Under the pieces are notes generated by a model, which was given only the letters and a program-made list of their open reading frames with translations, was not told the DNA's origin and ran no database searches. Positions 1 to 6,026 of a DNA stretch of 8,033 bases are shown piece by piece. Source of the DNA: Candidatus Omnitrophota bacterium. Lineage in GTDB: Bacteria > Omnitrophota > Gorgyraeia > Pluralincolimonadales > Pluralincolimonadaceae. The translations under genes and the position numbers were made by a program. Numbering within the stretch: position 1 is the stretch's first letter; the number at the start of each line of letters is the position of its first letter. Where the stretch lies: positions 1 to 8,033 of the forward strand of contig JAQUSA010000038.1 in NCBI GenBank assembly GCA_028715315.1, read 5' to 3'.

Positions 1-504
1 GGGATCGCGAGGGCCCTGATGACGGACCCGAAGCTTGTGGTGTGCGATGAACCCGTATCATCCCTGGACCTTTCCATACAGGCGCAGATACTTGAGCTGC
101 TGAGGTCCGTGCAGAAGGAGTTCGGGCTTTCATACCTTTTTATATCCCACGACCTGCGCGTCATCGAGTCGGTATCGGATAATGTGCTCGTAATGTACCT
201 CGGGAAGATGTTTGAATACGCGGCTACGGGAGGACTCTATTCGACCCCGGTGCACCCGTACACGGAGGCGCTCTTCTCGGCGATCTCCCTCGGCCCGGGA
301 AGGAAGACGAAAAGGATATACGTGAAGGGTGAGCCTCCGTCCCCGATCTCCCCGCCTCCGGGGTGCAAGTTCCACCCGCGCTGCCCTTACGCGGAGCCGC
401 AGTGCAGGGTCAAGGAACCGTCATTGGAGGAGGTTAAGCCGGGGCATTTTGTCGCATGCCCTCCGAGGGTGTTGCATTTTAAGCGTCTATCTAATATAAT
501 ATAG
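1..504 (+). CDS. Oligopeptide/dipeptide ABC transporter ATP-binding protein (OppD/DppD/OppF/DppF family), C-terminal part
   Basis: This is the nucleotide-binding subunit of a peptide (or nickel/sugar-type) ABC importer, which would act on the cytoplasmic face of the membrane. The reading frame is open from base 1, so the start, Walker A and the LSGGQ signature lie outside the window; the visible part begins just after the signature (GIARAL). Seen: Walker B with catalytic Glu and D-loop (LVVCDEPVSSLD), then the H-loop (LFISHDL). Next comes the C-terminal domain typical of the family, with HPYTEALFSAI, a Pro-rich linker (GEPPSPISPPPG) and FHPRCPYA. Four Cys codons at 364, 382, 403 and 457 match the family's conserved C-terminal Cys set, known to hold a [4Fe-4S] cluster in some members. 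The gene ends with TAG at 502-504. No permease or binding-protein gene follows, so the rest of the transporter should lie upstream. D-type and F-type subunits cannot be separated from this fragment. The family call is firm; the substrate is unknown. Confidence 0.93.
   Translation, partial: GIARALMTDPKLVVCDEPVSSLDLSIQAQILELLRSVQKEFGLSYLFISHDLRVIESVSDNVLVMYLGKMFEYAATGGLYSTPVHPYTEALFSAISLGPGRKTKRIYVKGEPPSPISPPPGCKFHPRCPYAEPQCRVKEPSLEEVKPGHFVACPPRVLHFKRLSNII
472..500 (+). promoter_or_regulatory. Candidate sigma70-type promoter for the downstream operon
   Basis: A perfect TATAAT at 495-500 lies 17 nt downstream of TTGCAT (472-477), which matches three of six bases of the -35 consensus. The region is AT-rich within otherwise GC-rich coding DNA. 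It overlaps the last codons of the ABC ATPase gene. Transcription would begin near 507, giving a leader of about 20 nt that carries the ribosome binding site (AAGGTG, 515-520) of the MarC-family gene. It is the only good candidate I noticed ahead of the tightly packed run of genes. The spacing and -10 are seen; activity is inferred. Confidence 0.5.
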
Positions 505-525
505 CCAAAAGAAGAAGGTGGGGAC

Positions 526-1152
526 ATGCAGAATATATTGGGTAAACTGGTGCCGTACGTGCTGACATTCGTGCCTGTCTTTATGGCGGTCAACGCATTC
601 GGCAACATCCCTCTCTATCTATCGATGTCGGAAGGCATGAAGGCCTCCGACCGCTCGAAGGTGATCAATAACAGCATTCTTGTCGCGAGCATTATCGCGA
701 TATTGTTCATGTTCCTCGGGAATATCATCCTGAAGTATATGAACGTCACGGTGCAGGACTTCAGGATCGCCGGCGGCATAATGCTACTGGTCCTGTCGAT
801 ACACCTGCTCCTGCCGGGCGAAGACAAGAGGGGCCATACAAACGTTGATGTCGGTATATTCCCACTCGGCACGCCGCTTATAACGGGGCCCGCAGTCCTA
901 ACGACGGTGCTGATATTAAGGGGGGCTTACGGCTGGCTTCCGACGGCGGTATCGATAATATTGAACATGCTTTTCATGTGGCTTGTCTTATATAAGGCGG
1001 ACGTATTTATTAAGATCCTCGGTAAGGGCGGGTCGAGGGCGCTCGCGAAGGTATCGGATATATTCCTCGCAGCCATAGCCGTTATGATGATAAGGAACGG
1101 ATTGCTCGAGATAATAATCGCGGTCTTCTTTAACCCGGCGGTGAAGAAATAA
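526..1152 (+). CDS. MarC family (UPF0056) integral membrane protein
   Basis: A 208-residue polytopic inner-membrane protein of the MarC family. The family's physiological role is unsettled: E. coli MarC was once linked to multiple antibiotic resistance but that is not well supported, so no transport substrate is assigned. Hydrophobic segments lie roughly at residues 8-32, 45-70, 80-96, 109-133, 137-157 and 176-202, giving six membrane spans as usual. Family motifs seen are VNAFGNIPLYL in span 1 (residues 22-32), PLITGPAVLTT (117-127) at span 4 and MIRNGLLEII in span 6. Length is normal for the family. The start ATG follows AAGGTG at 5 nt spacing. A candidate promoter lies just upstream, and the stop is separated from the glgC start by one base, so it is probably the first gene of the operon. 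Confidence 0.9.
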   Translation: MQNILGKLVPYVLTFVPVFMAVNAFGNIPLYLSMSEGMKASDRSKVINNSILVASIIAILFMFLGNIILKYMNVTVQDFRIAGGIMLLVLSIHLLLPGEDKRGHTNVDVGIFPLGTPLITGPAVLTTVLILRGAYGWLPTAVSIILNMLFMWLVLYKADVFIKILGKGGSRALAKVSDIFLAAIAVMMIRNGLLEIIIAVFFNPAVKK

Positions 1153-1153
1153 G

Positions 1154-2383
1154 ATGAAAAACGTGGTCGCTTTTATAATGGCGGGCGGAAAGGGCGAGAG
1201 GCTCTATCCGCTGACCAGGGACCGCACCAAGCCGGCCGTCCCGTTCGGCGGAATCTACAGGATAATCGACGTGACGCTGTCTAACTGCGTAAACTCCGAC
1301 ATCCGCAGGATACACGTGCTGCTGCAGTATAAATGCAACTCGCTTATAAGGCACCTGAGGCTCGGATGGAACATCTTCGACGCGGAGCTCGGAGAATATA
1401 TAGATATAGTCCCTGCGCAGATGAGGACAGGCGACACCTGGTATATGGGCACCGCGGACTCCATATTCCAGAACCTGTATTTTATCGAGACCGAGAAGCC
1501 GGAATACGTCCTTATACTGGCGGGCGACCATATCTACAAGATGGATTATTCCGAGATGGTGGAATACCACAAGGCGAAGGGCGCGGACTGCACCATCGCC
1601 GTGGTCGAGGTAGACAGGAAGGACTCCCGCCATTTCGGGATCGTTGAGGTCGACCGCAACGAGAGGATACAGGGTTTTGAGGAGAAACCGGCGGTCCCGT
1701 CCAAGACCATCCCGGGCGACTCCGGCCATGTGTACGCTTCAATGGGCATATACGTCTTCAGCACGAACGTGCTTAAGGAAGAGCTGGGCATAGACGCGCT
1801 TAAGGCCGACAGCAAGCACGATTTCGGGAAGAATATACTCCCCTCGATGGTATCGAAGAAGGCGAAGGTGTTCGCGTACAATTTCAAGGACGAGAACAAG
1901 AAGGAGGCCAAGTACTGGCGCGACATAGGCACGCTCGACGCGTTCTACGACGCGAACATGGACCTCATAAACGTTACGCCGGTATTCAACCTTTACGATA
2001 ACGATTGGCAGATAAGGACATATATGGAGAAGTTCCCCCCGGCCAAGTTCGTCTTTGCCGGAGGCGACGACGGGATGCGCATAGGCGCCGCGCTGGATTC
2101 GATGGTCGCGAACGGATGCATAATCTCCGGCGGGCGTGTCGAGCGCTCGATACTGTCGAATAATGTCAGGATAAACAGTTATTCGAGCGTGACCGATTCG
2201 ATCATAATGGAAGGCGTGGATATAGGCAGGAACGCGAAGATCAGGCGCGCGATCGTCGATAAAGACGTAAAGATCCCGTCCGGGGCTGAGATAGGCTACG
2301 ACCTGGAAGAAGATAAGAAGAGGTTTACGGTTACGGAATCCGGGCTTGTGGTCGTAGCTAAAGGGACGGTCATCGAGAGATAG
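1154..2383 (+). CDS. glgC: Glucose-1-phosphate adenylyltransferase (ADP-glucose pyrophosphorylase)
   Basis: Makes ADP-glucose from ATP and glucose-1-phosphate, the first committed step of bacterial glycogen synthesis in the cytoplasm. The 409-residue protein has an N-terminal nucleotidyltransferase domain and a C-terminal left-handed beta-helix domain (from about residue 300, with repeats such as GCIISGGRVERSIL and NNVRINSYSSVTDS). Seen: the AGGKGERL nucleotide loop (residues 10-17), KPAVPFGG (26-33), WYMGTADS, ILAGDHIYKMDY with Asp125, FEEKP with Lys178, ASMGIYVF and YWRDIGTLDAFYDANM. Arg16, Lys26, Asp125 and Lys178 correspond to E. coli Arg32, Lys42, Asp142 and Lys195. The protein starts directly at the first beta strand and lacks the roughly 16-residue N-terminal extension of the E. 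coli enzyme. The position of E. coli Lys39, part of the fructose-1,6-bisphosphate activator site, is Asp23. A GGTGA (1140-1144) precedes the ATG by 9 nt. No other glycogen gene is in the window. Confidence 0.96.
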   Translation: MKNVVAFIMAGGKGERLYPLTRDRTKPAVPFGGIYRIIDVTLSNCVNSDIRRIHVLLQYKCNSLIRHLRLGWNIFDAELGEYIDIVPAQMRTGDTWYMGTADSIFQNLYFIETEKPEYVLILAGDHIYKMDYSEMVEYHKAKGADCTIAVVEVDRKDSRHFGIVEVDRNERIQGFEEKPAVPSKTIPGDSGHVYASMGIYVFSTNVLKEELGIDALKADSKHDFGKNILPSMVSKKAKVFAYNFKDENKKEAKYWRDIGTLDAFYDANMDLINVTPVFNLYDNDWQIRTYMEKFPPAKFVFAGGDDGMRIGAALDSMVANGCIISGGRVERSILSNNVRINSYSSVTDSIIMEGVDIGRNAKIRRAIVDKDVKIPSGAEIGYDLEEDKKRFTVTESGLVVVAKGTVIER

Positions 2384-3079
2384 ATGCGGACGGAGAATGT
2401 CCTTGCCGTAAGAGCCCTGCTGCTAAAGAGGTTCGGCAGGCTGAGGTTCAGGACGGAGAAAGATGCGGTAGGCGAGCTCGTCAAGACCATCCTCTCCCAG
2501 AATACTTCCGATATCACCTCGCTGCGCGCGTTCGCAAACCTGAAACGCCGCTTCAAGGATTGGGAAAGCCTCAGAAGGTCAGGGTTGCCCTCGATAAGGC
2601 GCGAGATAAAGATCGCGGGGCTGTCGAATATTAAGGCGCCGAGGATCAAAGGCGCGCTGAATGAGATAGAGGAGCGCAGGGGCTCGCTCGACCTCGGGTT
2701 CCTTGAGGGAATGAGCCTAAGAGATGGTTATAGTTTCCTTAGATCGATAAAGGGGATCGGGCCGAAGACAGCAGCCATTGTGTTATTATTCTCGTTTGGA
2801 AAGCCGATAATGCCCGTAGACACTCATATATTCAGGGTAATGAAGAGATTGGGGCTTATAGGGCCCAAAATGAACAGAGAGCAGGCCCAGGAGTACCTGA
2901 CATCGGTCTCGCCGGAACACGCGATAAGGGAGTTCCACGTGCATCTGATAATGCTGGGCAGGCAGGTGTGCGCCGCGCGGGAACCGAAATGCCAGTCGTG
3001 CAATCTGAAGGCGTTGTGCAAATATTACGGAGATAAGCATGGAAGACGGCGCGTTAAGGATAGGAAAAAAAGAATTTAA
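2384..3079 (+). CDS. nth: Endonuclease III-like DNA glycosylase / AP lyase
   Basis: Base-excision-repair enzyme that removes oxidised pyrimidines and cleaves the abasic site. It has 231 residues of the HhH-GPD superfamily. Seen: a helix-hairpin-helix IKGIGPKTAAIV with catalytic Lys128, then VDTHIFRV with catalytic Asp146, exactly 18 residues later as in E. coli Nth (Lys120/Asp138). A C-terminal [4Fe-4S] loop has Cys196, Cys203, Cys206 and Cys212 in the canonical C-x6-C-x2-C-x5-C spacing. The N-terminal motif is ILSQNTSD instead of the E. coli SAQATD, so Asn replaces the DNA-wedge Gln41. I recall this variant from an Nth subfamily in other bacteria; both catalytic residues are kept, so a bifunctional enzyme is the best call. 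The ATG follows the glgC stop directly with only a weak GAGAG upstream, so translation probably depends on coupling. The last 13 codons encode a very basic tail (GRRRVKDRKKRI) and overlap thiG in another frame. Confidence 0.92.
   Translation: MRTENVLAVRALLLKRFGRLRFRTEKDAVGELVKTILSQNTSDITSLRAFANLKRRFKDWESLRRSGLPSIRREIKIAGLSNIKAPRIKGALNEIEERRGSLDLGFLEGMSLRDGYSFLRSIKGIGPKTAAIVLLFSFGKPIMPVDTHIFRVMKRLGLIGPKMNREQAQEYLTSVSPEHAIREFHVHLIMLGRQVCAAREPKCQSCNLKALCKYYGDKHGRRRVKDRKKRI
3029..3032 (+). promoter_or_regulatory. Ribosome binding site of thiG inside nth
   Basis: GGAG lies 6 nt before the ATG at 3039, within the last part of nth. It supports 3039 as the thiG start, even though this makes the two genes overlap by 41 nt. 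Confidence 0.65.
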
Positions 3080-3821
3080 GTCGAGGCTGCTTGTCGGTAC
3101 AGGCAAGTATGCCACCTTCGATATAATGGAGAAGGCCCTTGAGGCATCCGGCGCGGAAGTCGTGACGGTCGCGATAAGGCGGCTGGACCTCGGCGAGGCC
3201 GGGCAGAAGAAGGAATCTTTGCTTGACCATATCGACAGAAATAAATATACTATATTGCCCAATACCGCCGGATGCTATACCGCAGAAGACGCGATGAGGA
3301 TAGCAAGGATGGCCAGGGCCATGGGATTGTCGGAGATGGTCAAGCTCGAGGTCATAGGCGACGAGAAGACGCTCATGCCGGACACGGAAGCCCTGCTGGC
3401 CGCGACGAAGATACTCGTCAGGGAGGGTTTCACGGTCATGCCGTACACGAACGACGACCCGATAATGGCCAGGAAGCTTGCCGATGCCGGCGCCGCATGC
3501 GTGATGCCTCTGGCGTCACCGATAGGCTCGGGCATGGGCATATTGAACCCGGTAAATATCCGTTTCATACAGGAAGCGGTTAAGGTCCCGGTAATCGTCG
3601 ATGCGGGAGTAGGGACGGCATCTGACGCCGCCGCGGCTATGGAGCTCGGGGTCGGAGGCGTGCTGATGAATACGGGCATCGCAGGCGCCGCGGATGCGGT
3701 AGGCATGGCCAGGGCCATGAAGATGGCCGTTGAGGCCGGAAGGCTTGCATACCTGTCGGGGAGGATACCGAAGAGGCAGTATGCGTCGGCATCGAGCCCA
3801 TCCGAGGGCATAATTAAATAA
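3039..3821 (+). CDS. thiG: Thiazole synthase ThiG
   Basis: Builds the thiazole phosphate half of thiamine from 1-deoxy-D-xylulose 5-phosphate, dehydroglycine (or iminoglycine) and the thiocarboxylate of the sulfur carrier ThiS, in the cytoplasm. It is a 260-residue TIM barrel of normal length. Seen: SRLLVGTGKY (residues 15-24), LPNTAGCYTAEDA (73-85), MVKLEVIGD with Lys102 and Glu104, MPLASPIGSGMG, VPVIVDAGVGT with Asp188, and GRIPKRQYASASSP at the C-terminus. Lys102, Glu104 and Asp188 match B. subtilis Lys96 (Schiff base to the sugar phosphate), Glu98 and Asp182. Family homology begins at about residue 6, so the ATG at 3039 with GGAG upstream is the sensible start; it overlaps nth by 41 nt. 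The partners thiS, thiF and thiH/thiO are absent here and must be elsewhere if the pathway is complete. The stop overlaps the next start by one base (TAATG). Confidence 0.95.
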   Translation: MEDGALRIGKKEFKSRLLVGTGKYATFDIMEKALEASGAEVVTVAIRRLDLGEAGQKKESLLDHIDRNKYTILPNTAGCYTAEDAMRIARMARAMGLSEMVKLEVIGDEKTLMPDTEALLAATKILVREGFTVMPYTNDDPIMARKLADAGAACVMPLASPIGSGMGILNPVNIRFIQEAVKVPVIVDAGVGTASDAAAAMELGVGGVLMNTGIAGAADAVGMARAMKMAVEAGRLAYLSGRIPKRQYASASSPSEGIIK

Positions 3822-4270
3822 TGGTAAGAAAAGCGCAGATCAAGGACGTAAAGAAGATACACGGACTCGTCGATCTGTATGCGCGCAGGAAAGAGATGCT
3901 CCCGCGCTCCGAGGACGATATAGCCGAAGGCATCAGGGATTTCTTCGTATCGGAGCGGGACGGGAACGTCCTGGGCTGCGCGGCGCTGCATATATATTCG
4001 GACAAGCTCGCGGAGATAAGGTCTCTCGCTGTAGAGGCGGGCAGTACCAATAAAGGCATCGGCAGTGAACTGGTAAAGGCCTGCATTGAGGAAGCCGGGA
4101 ATCTCGGGCTGGAGAGCGTATTTGCGCTGACTCTTAAAACAGAATTTTTCGGAAAGTTCGGGTTTACCGCGACAGAGAAGAAGAAACTTCCGCAGAAGAT
4201 CTGGAACGACTGCAGCATCTGTTCGAAATTCGCGGATTGCGATGAAGTCGCTTATGTGAAGGAGCTATAA
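3821..4270 (+). CDS. GNAT N-acetyltransferase, ArgA-like (possible short N-acetylglutamate synthase)
   Basis: A 149-residue single-domain GNAT acetyltransferase that would use acetyl-CoA. It resembles the short stand-alone ArgA-type proteins that can make N-acetylglutamate, the first step of arginine synthesis. Seen: KAQIKDVKKIHGLVDLYA at the start, MLPRSEDDI (residues 26-34), IRDFFV, GCAALHIYSDKLAEIRSLAV (core strands), the acetyl-CoA loop ending KGIGSEL (78-84), FALTLKTEFFGKFGF and a C-terminal PQKIWNDCSICSKF. Two details stand out. The first position of the canonical Q/R-x-x-G-x-G/A motif is Thr76, not Gln or Arg. Near the C-terminus Cys131, Cys134 and Cys140 form a C-x2-C-x5-C cluster followed by Asp-Glu, a pattern I recall from this subfamily; its purpose is unknown to me. 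The stop overlaps the leuC start by one base. The GNAT fold is certain and ArgA activity probable. No other arginine gene is in the window. Confidence 0.82.
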   Translation: MVRKAQIKDVKKIHGLVDLYARRKEMLPRSEDDIAEGIRDFFVSERDGNVLGCAALHIYSDKLAEIRSLAVEAGSTNKGIGSELVKACIEEAGNLGLESVFALTLKTEFFGKFGFTATEKKKLPQKIWNDCSICSKFADCDEVAYVKEL

Positions 4271-5541
4271 TGGGATATACGATAACGGAAAAGATATTGC
4301 TTGCCCATACCGACAGGAAGTCGATATCGCCCGGTGACCTCATAGACTGCAAGGTCGACCTCTGCCTCGGCAACGATATAACGGCGCCGATAGCGATATC
4401 CGAGTTCGAGAAGGCCGGGGTAGGCAAGGTCTTCGATAACAAGAAGATCGCGCTGGTTCCGGACCATTTTTCCCCGGCGAAGGACGTAAAGTCCGCCGAA
4501 CAACTTAAGGTATTGCGGGATTTCGCCAAGAAGCACAAGATAAAATATTATTATGAGATCGGCTGCATGGGCATAGAGCATGCGCTGCTTCCGGAAGAGG
4601 GGCTCACCATGCCCGGAGACCTTATCATCGGCGCGGATTCGCATACCTGCACATACGGGGCGGTAGGGGCTTTCTCTACCGGCGTCGGTTCCACCGACCT
4701 CGCGGCGGCCTACGTCCGCGGCAGGGTCTGGTTCAAGGTCCCCGAATCCATCAAGTTCGTATACAGCGGGAAACTTAACAAGTGGGTCGGAGGCAAGGAC
4801 CTCATATTGTACACGATAGGCGATATCGGCGTGGACGGCGCCTTATACAGATCGATGGAGTTCACGGGAGACGCGATAGGCCGCCTTCCGATGGATGACA
4901 GGTTCGCTATGTGTAATATGGCTATAGAGGCCGGCGGCAAGAACGGCATAGTCGCGCCCGATGAGACGACCGTTAAATACGTGAGGGAGACCTCCAAGAG
5001 GTCCGGGAAGAAATGGAAGTTATACAAGAGCGATAAGGATGCCGTGTATTCGCAGGTCAGGGAATATGACGTTTCGAAGCTTGAACCTATGGTGTCGTTG
5101 CCGCCTTTGCCTTCGAACGCGAAACCTGTAAGCCAGGTCAAAGACGTAAAAATAGACCAGTCGGTCATAGGCTCTTGCACAAACGGCCGCATAACGGACC
5201 TCAGGATCGCCGCAAAGGTATTGAAGGGCAGGAAGGTGCATAAGGATGTGCGCTGCATAATCTTCCCCGCTACCCAGGCGATATACCTCCGGGCGATGAA
5301 GGAAGGATTGATAGAGACGTTCGTGAAGTCCGGCTGCGCGGTATCGACGCCGACATGCGGGCCCTGCCTCGGCGGGCATATGGGAATTTTGGCGGCGGGC
5401 GAGCGCGCGATAGCCACCACGAACAGGAACTTTGTCGGGCGCATGGGGCATTTGAAATCGGAGGTATACCTCTCGAACCCCGCGGTCGCCGCGGCAAGCG
5501 CGGTAAAGGGAAAGATCGCGCACCCGGAGGAAGTCATATGA
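4270..5541 (+). CDS. leuC: 3-isopropylmalate dehydratase large subunit
   Basis: Large subunit of isopropylmalate isomerase, an aconitase-family [4Fe-4S] dehydratase that with LeuD converts 2- to 3-isopropylmalate in leucine synthesis; relatives act on citramalate or homoaconitate. At 423 residues it is the shorter, archaeal-type form (E. coli LeuC is about 466). Seen: LVPDHFSPA (62-70), LPEEGLTMPGDL (107-118), GADSHTCTYGA (121-131), IGSCTNGRITDL with Cys303, TPTCGPCLGGH with Cys363 and Cys366, and NRNFVGRMGH. These three cysteines are the expected cluster ligands, with the fourth iron left free for substrate. AAGGAG (4259-4264) precedes the ATG by 5 nt. The gene overlaps the GNAT gene by 1 nt and leuD by 4 nt, as expected for subunits made together. 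The isopropylmalate assignment rests on the adjoining leuD and leuB genes and the LeuD loop. Confidence 0.95.
   Translation: MGYTITEKILLAHTDRKSISPGDLIDCKVDLCLGNDITAPIAISEFEKAGVGKVFDNKKIALVPDHFSPAKDVKSAEQLKVLRDFAKKHKIKYYYEIGCMGIEHALLPEEGLTMPGDLIIGADSHTCTYGAVGAFSTGVGSTDLAAAYVRGRVWFKVPESIKFVYSGKLNKWVGGKDLILYTIGDIGVDGALYRSMEFTGDAIGRLPMDDRFAMCNMAIEAGGKNGIVAPDETTVKYVRETSKRSGKKWKLYKSDKDAVYSQVREYDVSKLEPMVSLPPLPSNAKPVSQVKDVKIDQSVIGSCTNGRITDLRIAAKVLKGRKVHKDVRCIIFPATQAIYLRAMKEGLIETFVKSGCAVSTPTCGPCLGGHMGILAAGERAIATTNRNFVGRMGHLKSEVYLSNPAVAAASAVKGKIAHPEEVI
5526..5530 (+). promoter_or_regulatory. Ribosome binding site of leuD
   Basis: A full GGAGG lies 7 nt before the ATG at 5538, inside the end of leuC. 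It fixes the leuD start at 5538. An in-frame ATG at 5355 would add about 61 residues of out-of-frame leuC sequence with no family similarity. Confidence 0.8.
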
Positions 5542-6026
5542 TACTTAAAGGCAAGGCCTGGAAATTCGGGGACGACATAAATACCGACGAGATAATCCCC
5601 GCGAAGTACCTCGTCACGGTCGACGCTAAGGAGCTTGGGGCGAGTTGCATGGACGGGATAACGCCCGGGTTCTCAAAAAAGGCCGCCGCCGGAGATATTA
5701 TCGTTGCCGGAAAGAATTTCGGATGCGGCTCGAGCAGGGAGCATGCGCCGATAGCGGTTAAGGGATGCGGCATATCATGCGTGATAGCGGAAAGCTTCGC
5801 GAGGATATTCTTCCGCAACAGCATAAACATAGGGCTTCCCATATTCGAATGCGCGGAAGCCGCTAACGCAATAAAGGAAGGCGACGAAGTGGAAGTCGAC
5901 GCCTCGAAGGGGTTGATCAGGAACCTCACAAGGGAACAGGTGTATAAAGCCAAGCCGATGCCGGAGTTCATGCAGGAACTTATAGCGGCGGGCGGGCTGA
6001 TGAAATGGGTGGTCAATAAAAAATGA
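5538..6026 (+). CDS. leuD: 3-isopropylmalate dehydratase small subunit
   Basis: Small (swivel-domain) subunit that completes the active site of isopropylmalate isomerase with LeuC. The protein is 162 residues, the usual size of the archaeal-type small subunit and shorter than E. coli LeuD (about 200). Seen: KFGDDINTDEIIPAKYL (residues 9-25), GKNFGCGSSREHAP (58-71), and AVKGCGISCVIAESFARIFF followed by RNSINIGLP. The substrate loop reads YLVT (24-27). In the M. jannaschii pair, Arg at this place marks homoaconitase and a hydrophobic residue marks isopropylmalate isomerase, so Val26 favours isopropylmalate or citramalate. The start is set by the strong GGAGG at 5526-5530, and ATGA overlaps join it to both leuC and leuB. 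Note that the longest open frame starts earlier (5355), but that extension is leuC read out of frame. Confidence 0.95.
   Translation: MILKGKAWKFGDDINTDEIIPAKYLVTVDAKELGASCMDGITPGFSKKAAAGDIIVAGKNFGCGSSREHAPIAVKGCGISCVIAESFARIFFRNSINIGLPIFECAEAANAIKEGDEVEVDASKGLIRNLTREQVYKAKPMPEFMQELIAAGGLMKWVVNKK

Noticed and set aside
350..364. Short GC-rich inverted repeat (CCCG ... CGGG) that could look like a terminator stem
   Set aside because: It lies within the conserved Pro-rich linker codons of the ABC ATPase, has no following T run, and is too short to count.
2779..2811. AT-rich stretch in nth with GATAAT and an upstream TTGTGT
   Set aside because: The hexamers are 21 nt apart, the stretch encodes conserved residues between the catalytic Lys and Asp, and no gene start follows closely.
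4710..5537. Long open frame on the minus strand (about 275 codons), with similar ones at 3275-3991, 5534-6253, 1130-1729 and 7033-7701
   Set aside because: Each lies opposite a clearly identified gene, shows no family motif, and can be explained by the low frequency of antisense stops under this codon bias.
5355..5537. Upstream extension of the leuD frame to an ATG at 5355
   Set aside because: The extra residues are leuC sequence read out of frame, of low-complexity Arg/Gly-rich character. The strong GGAGG at 5526-5530 and the family N-terminus put the start at 5538.
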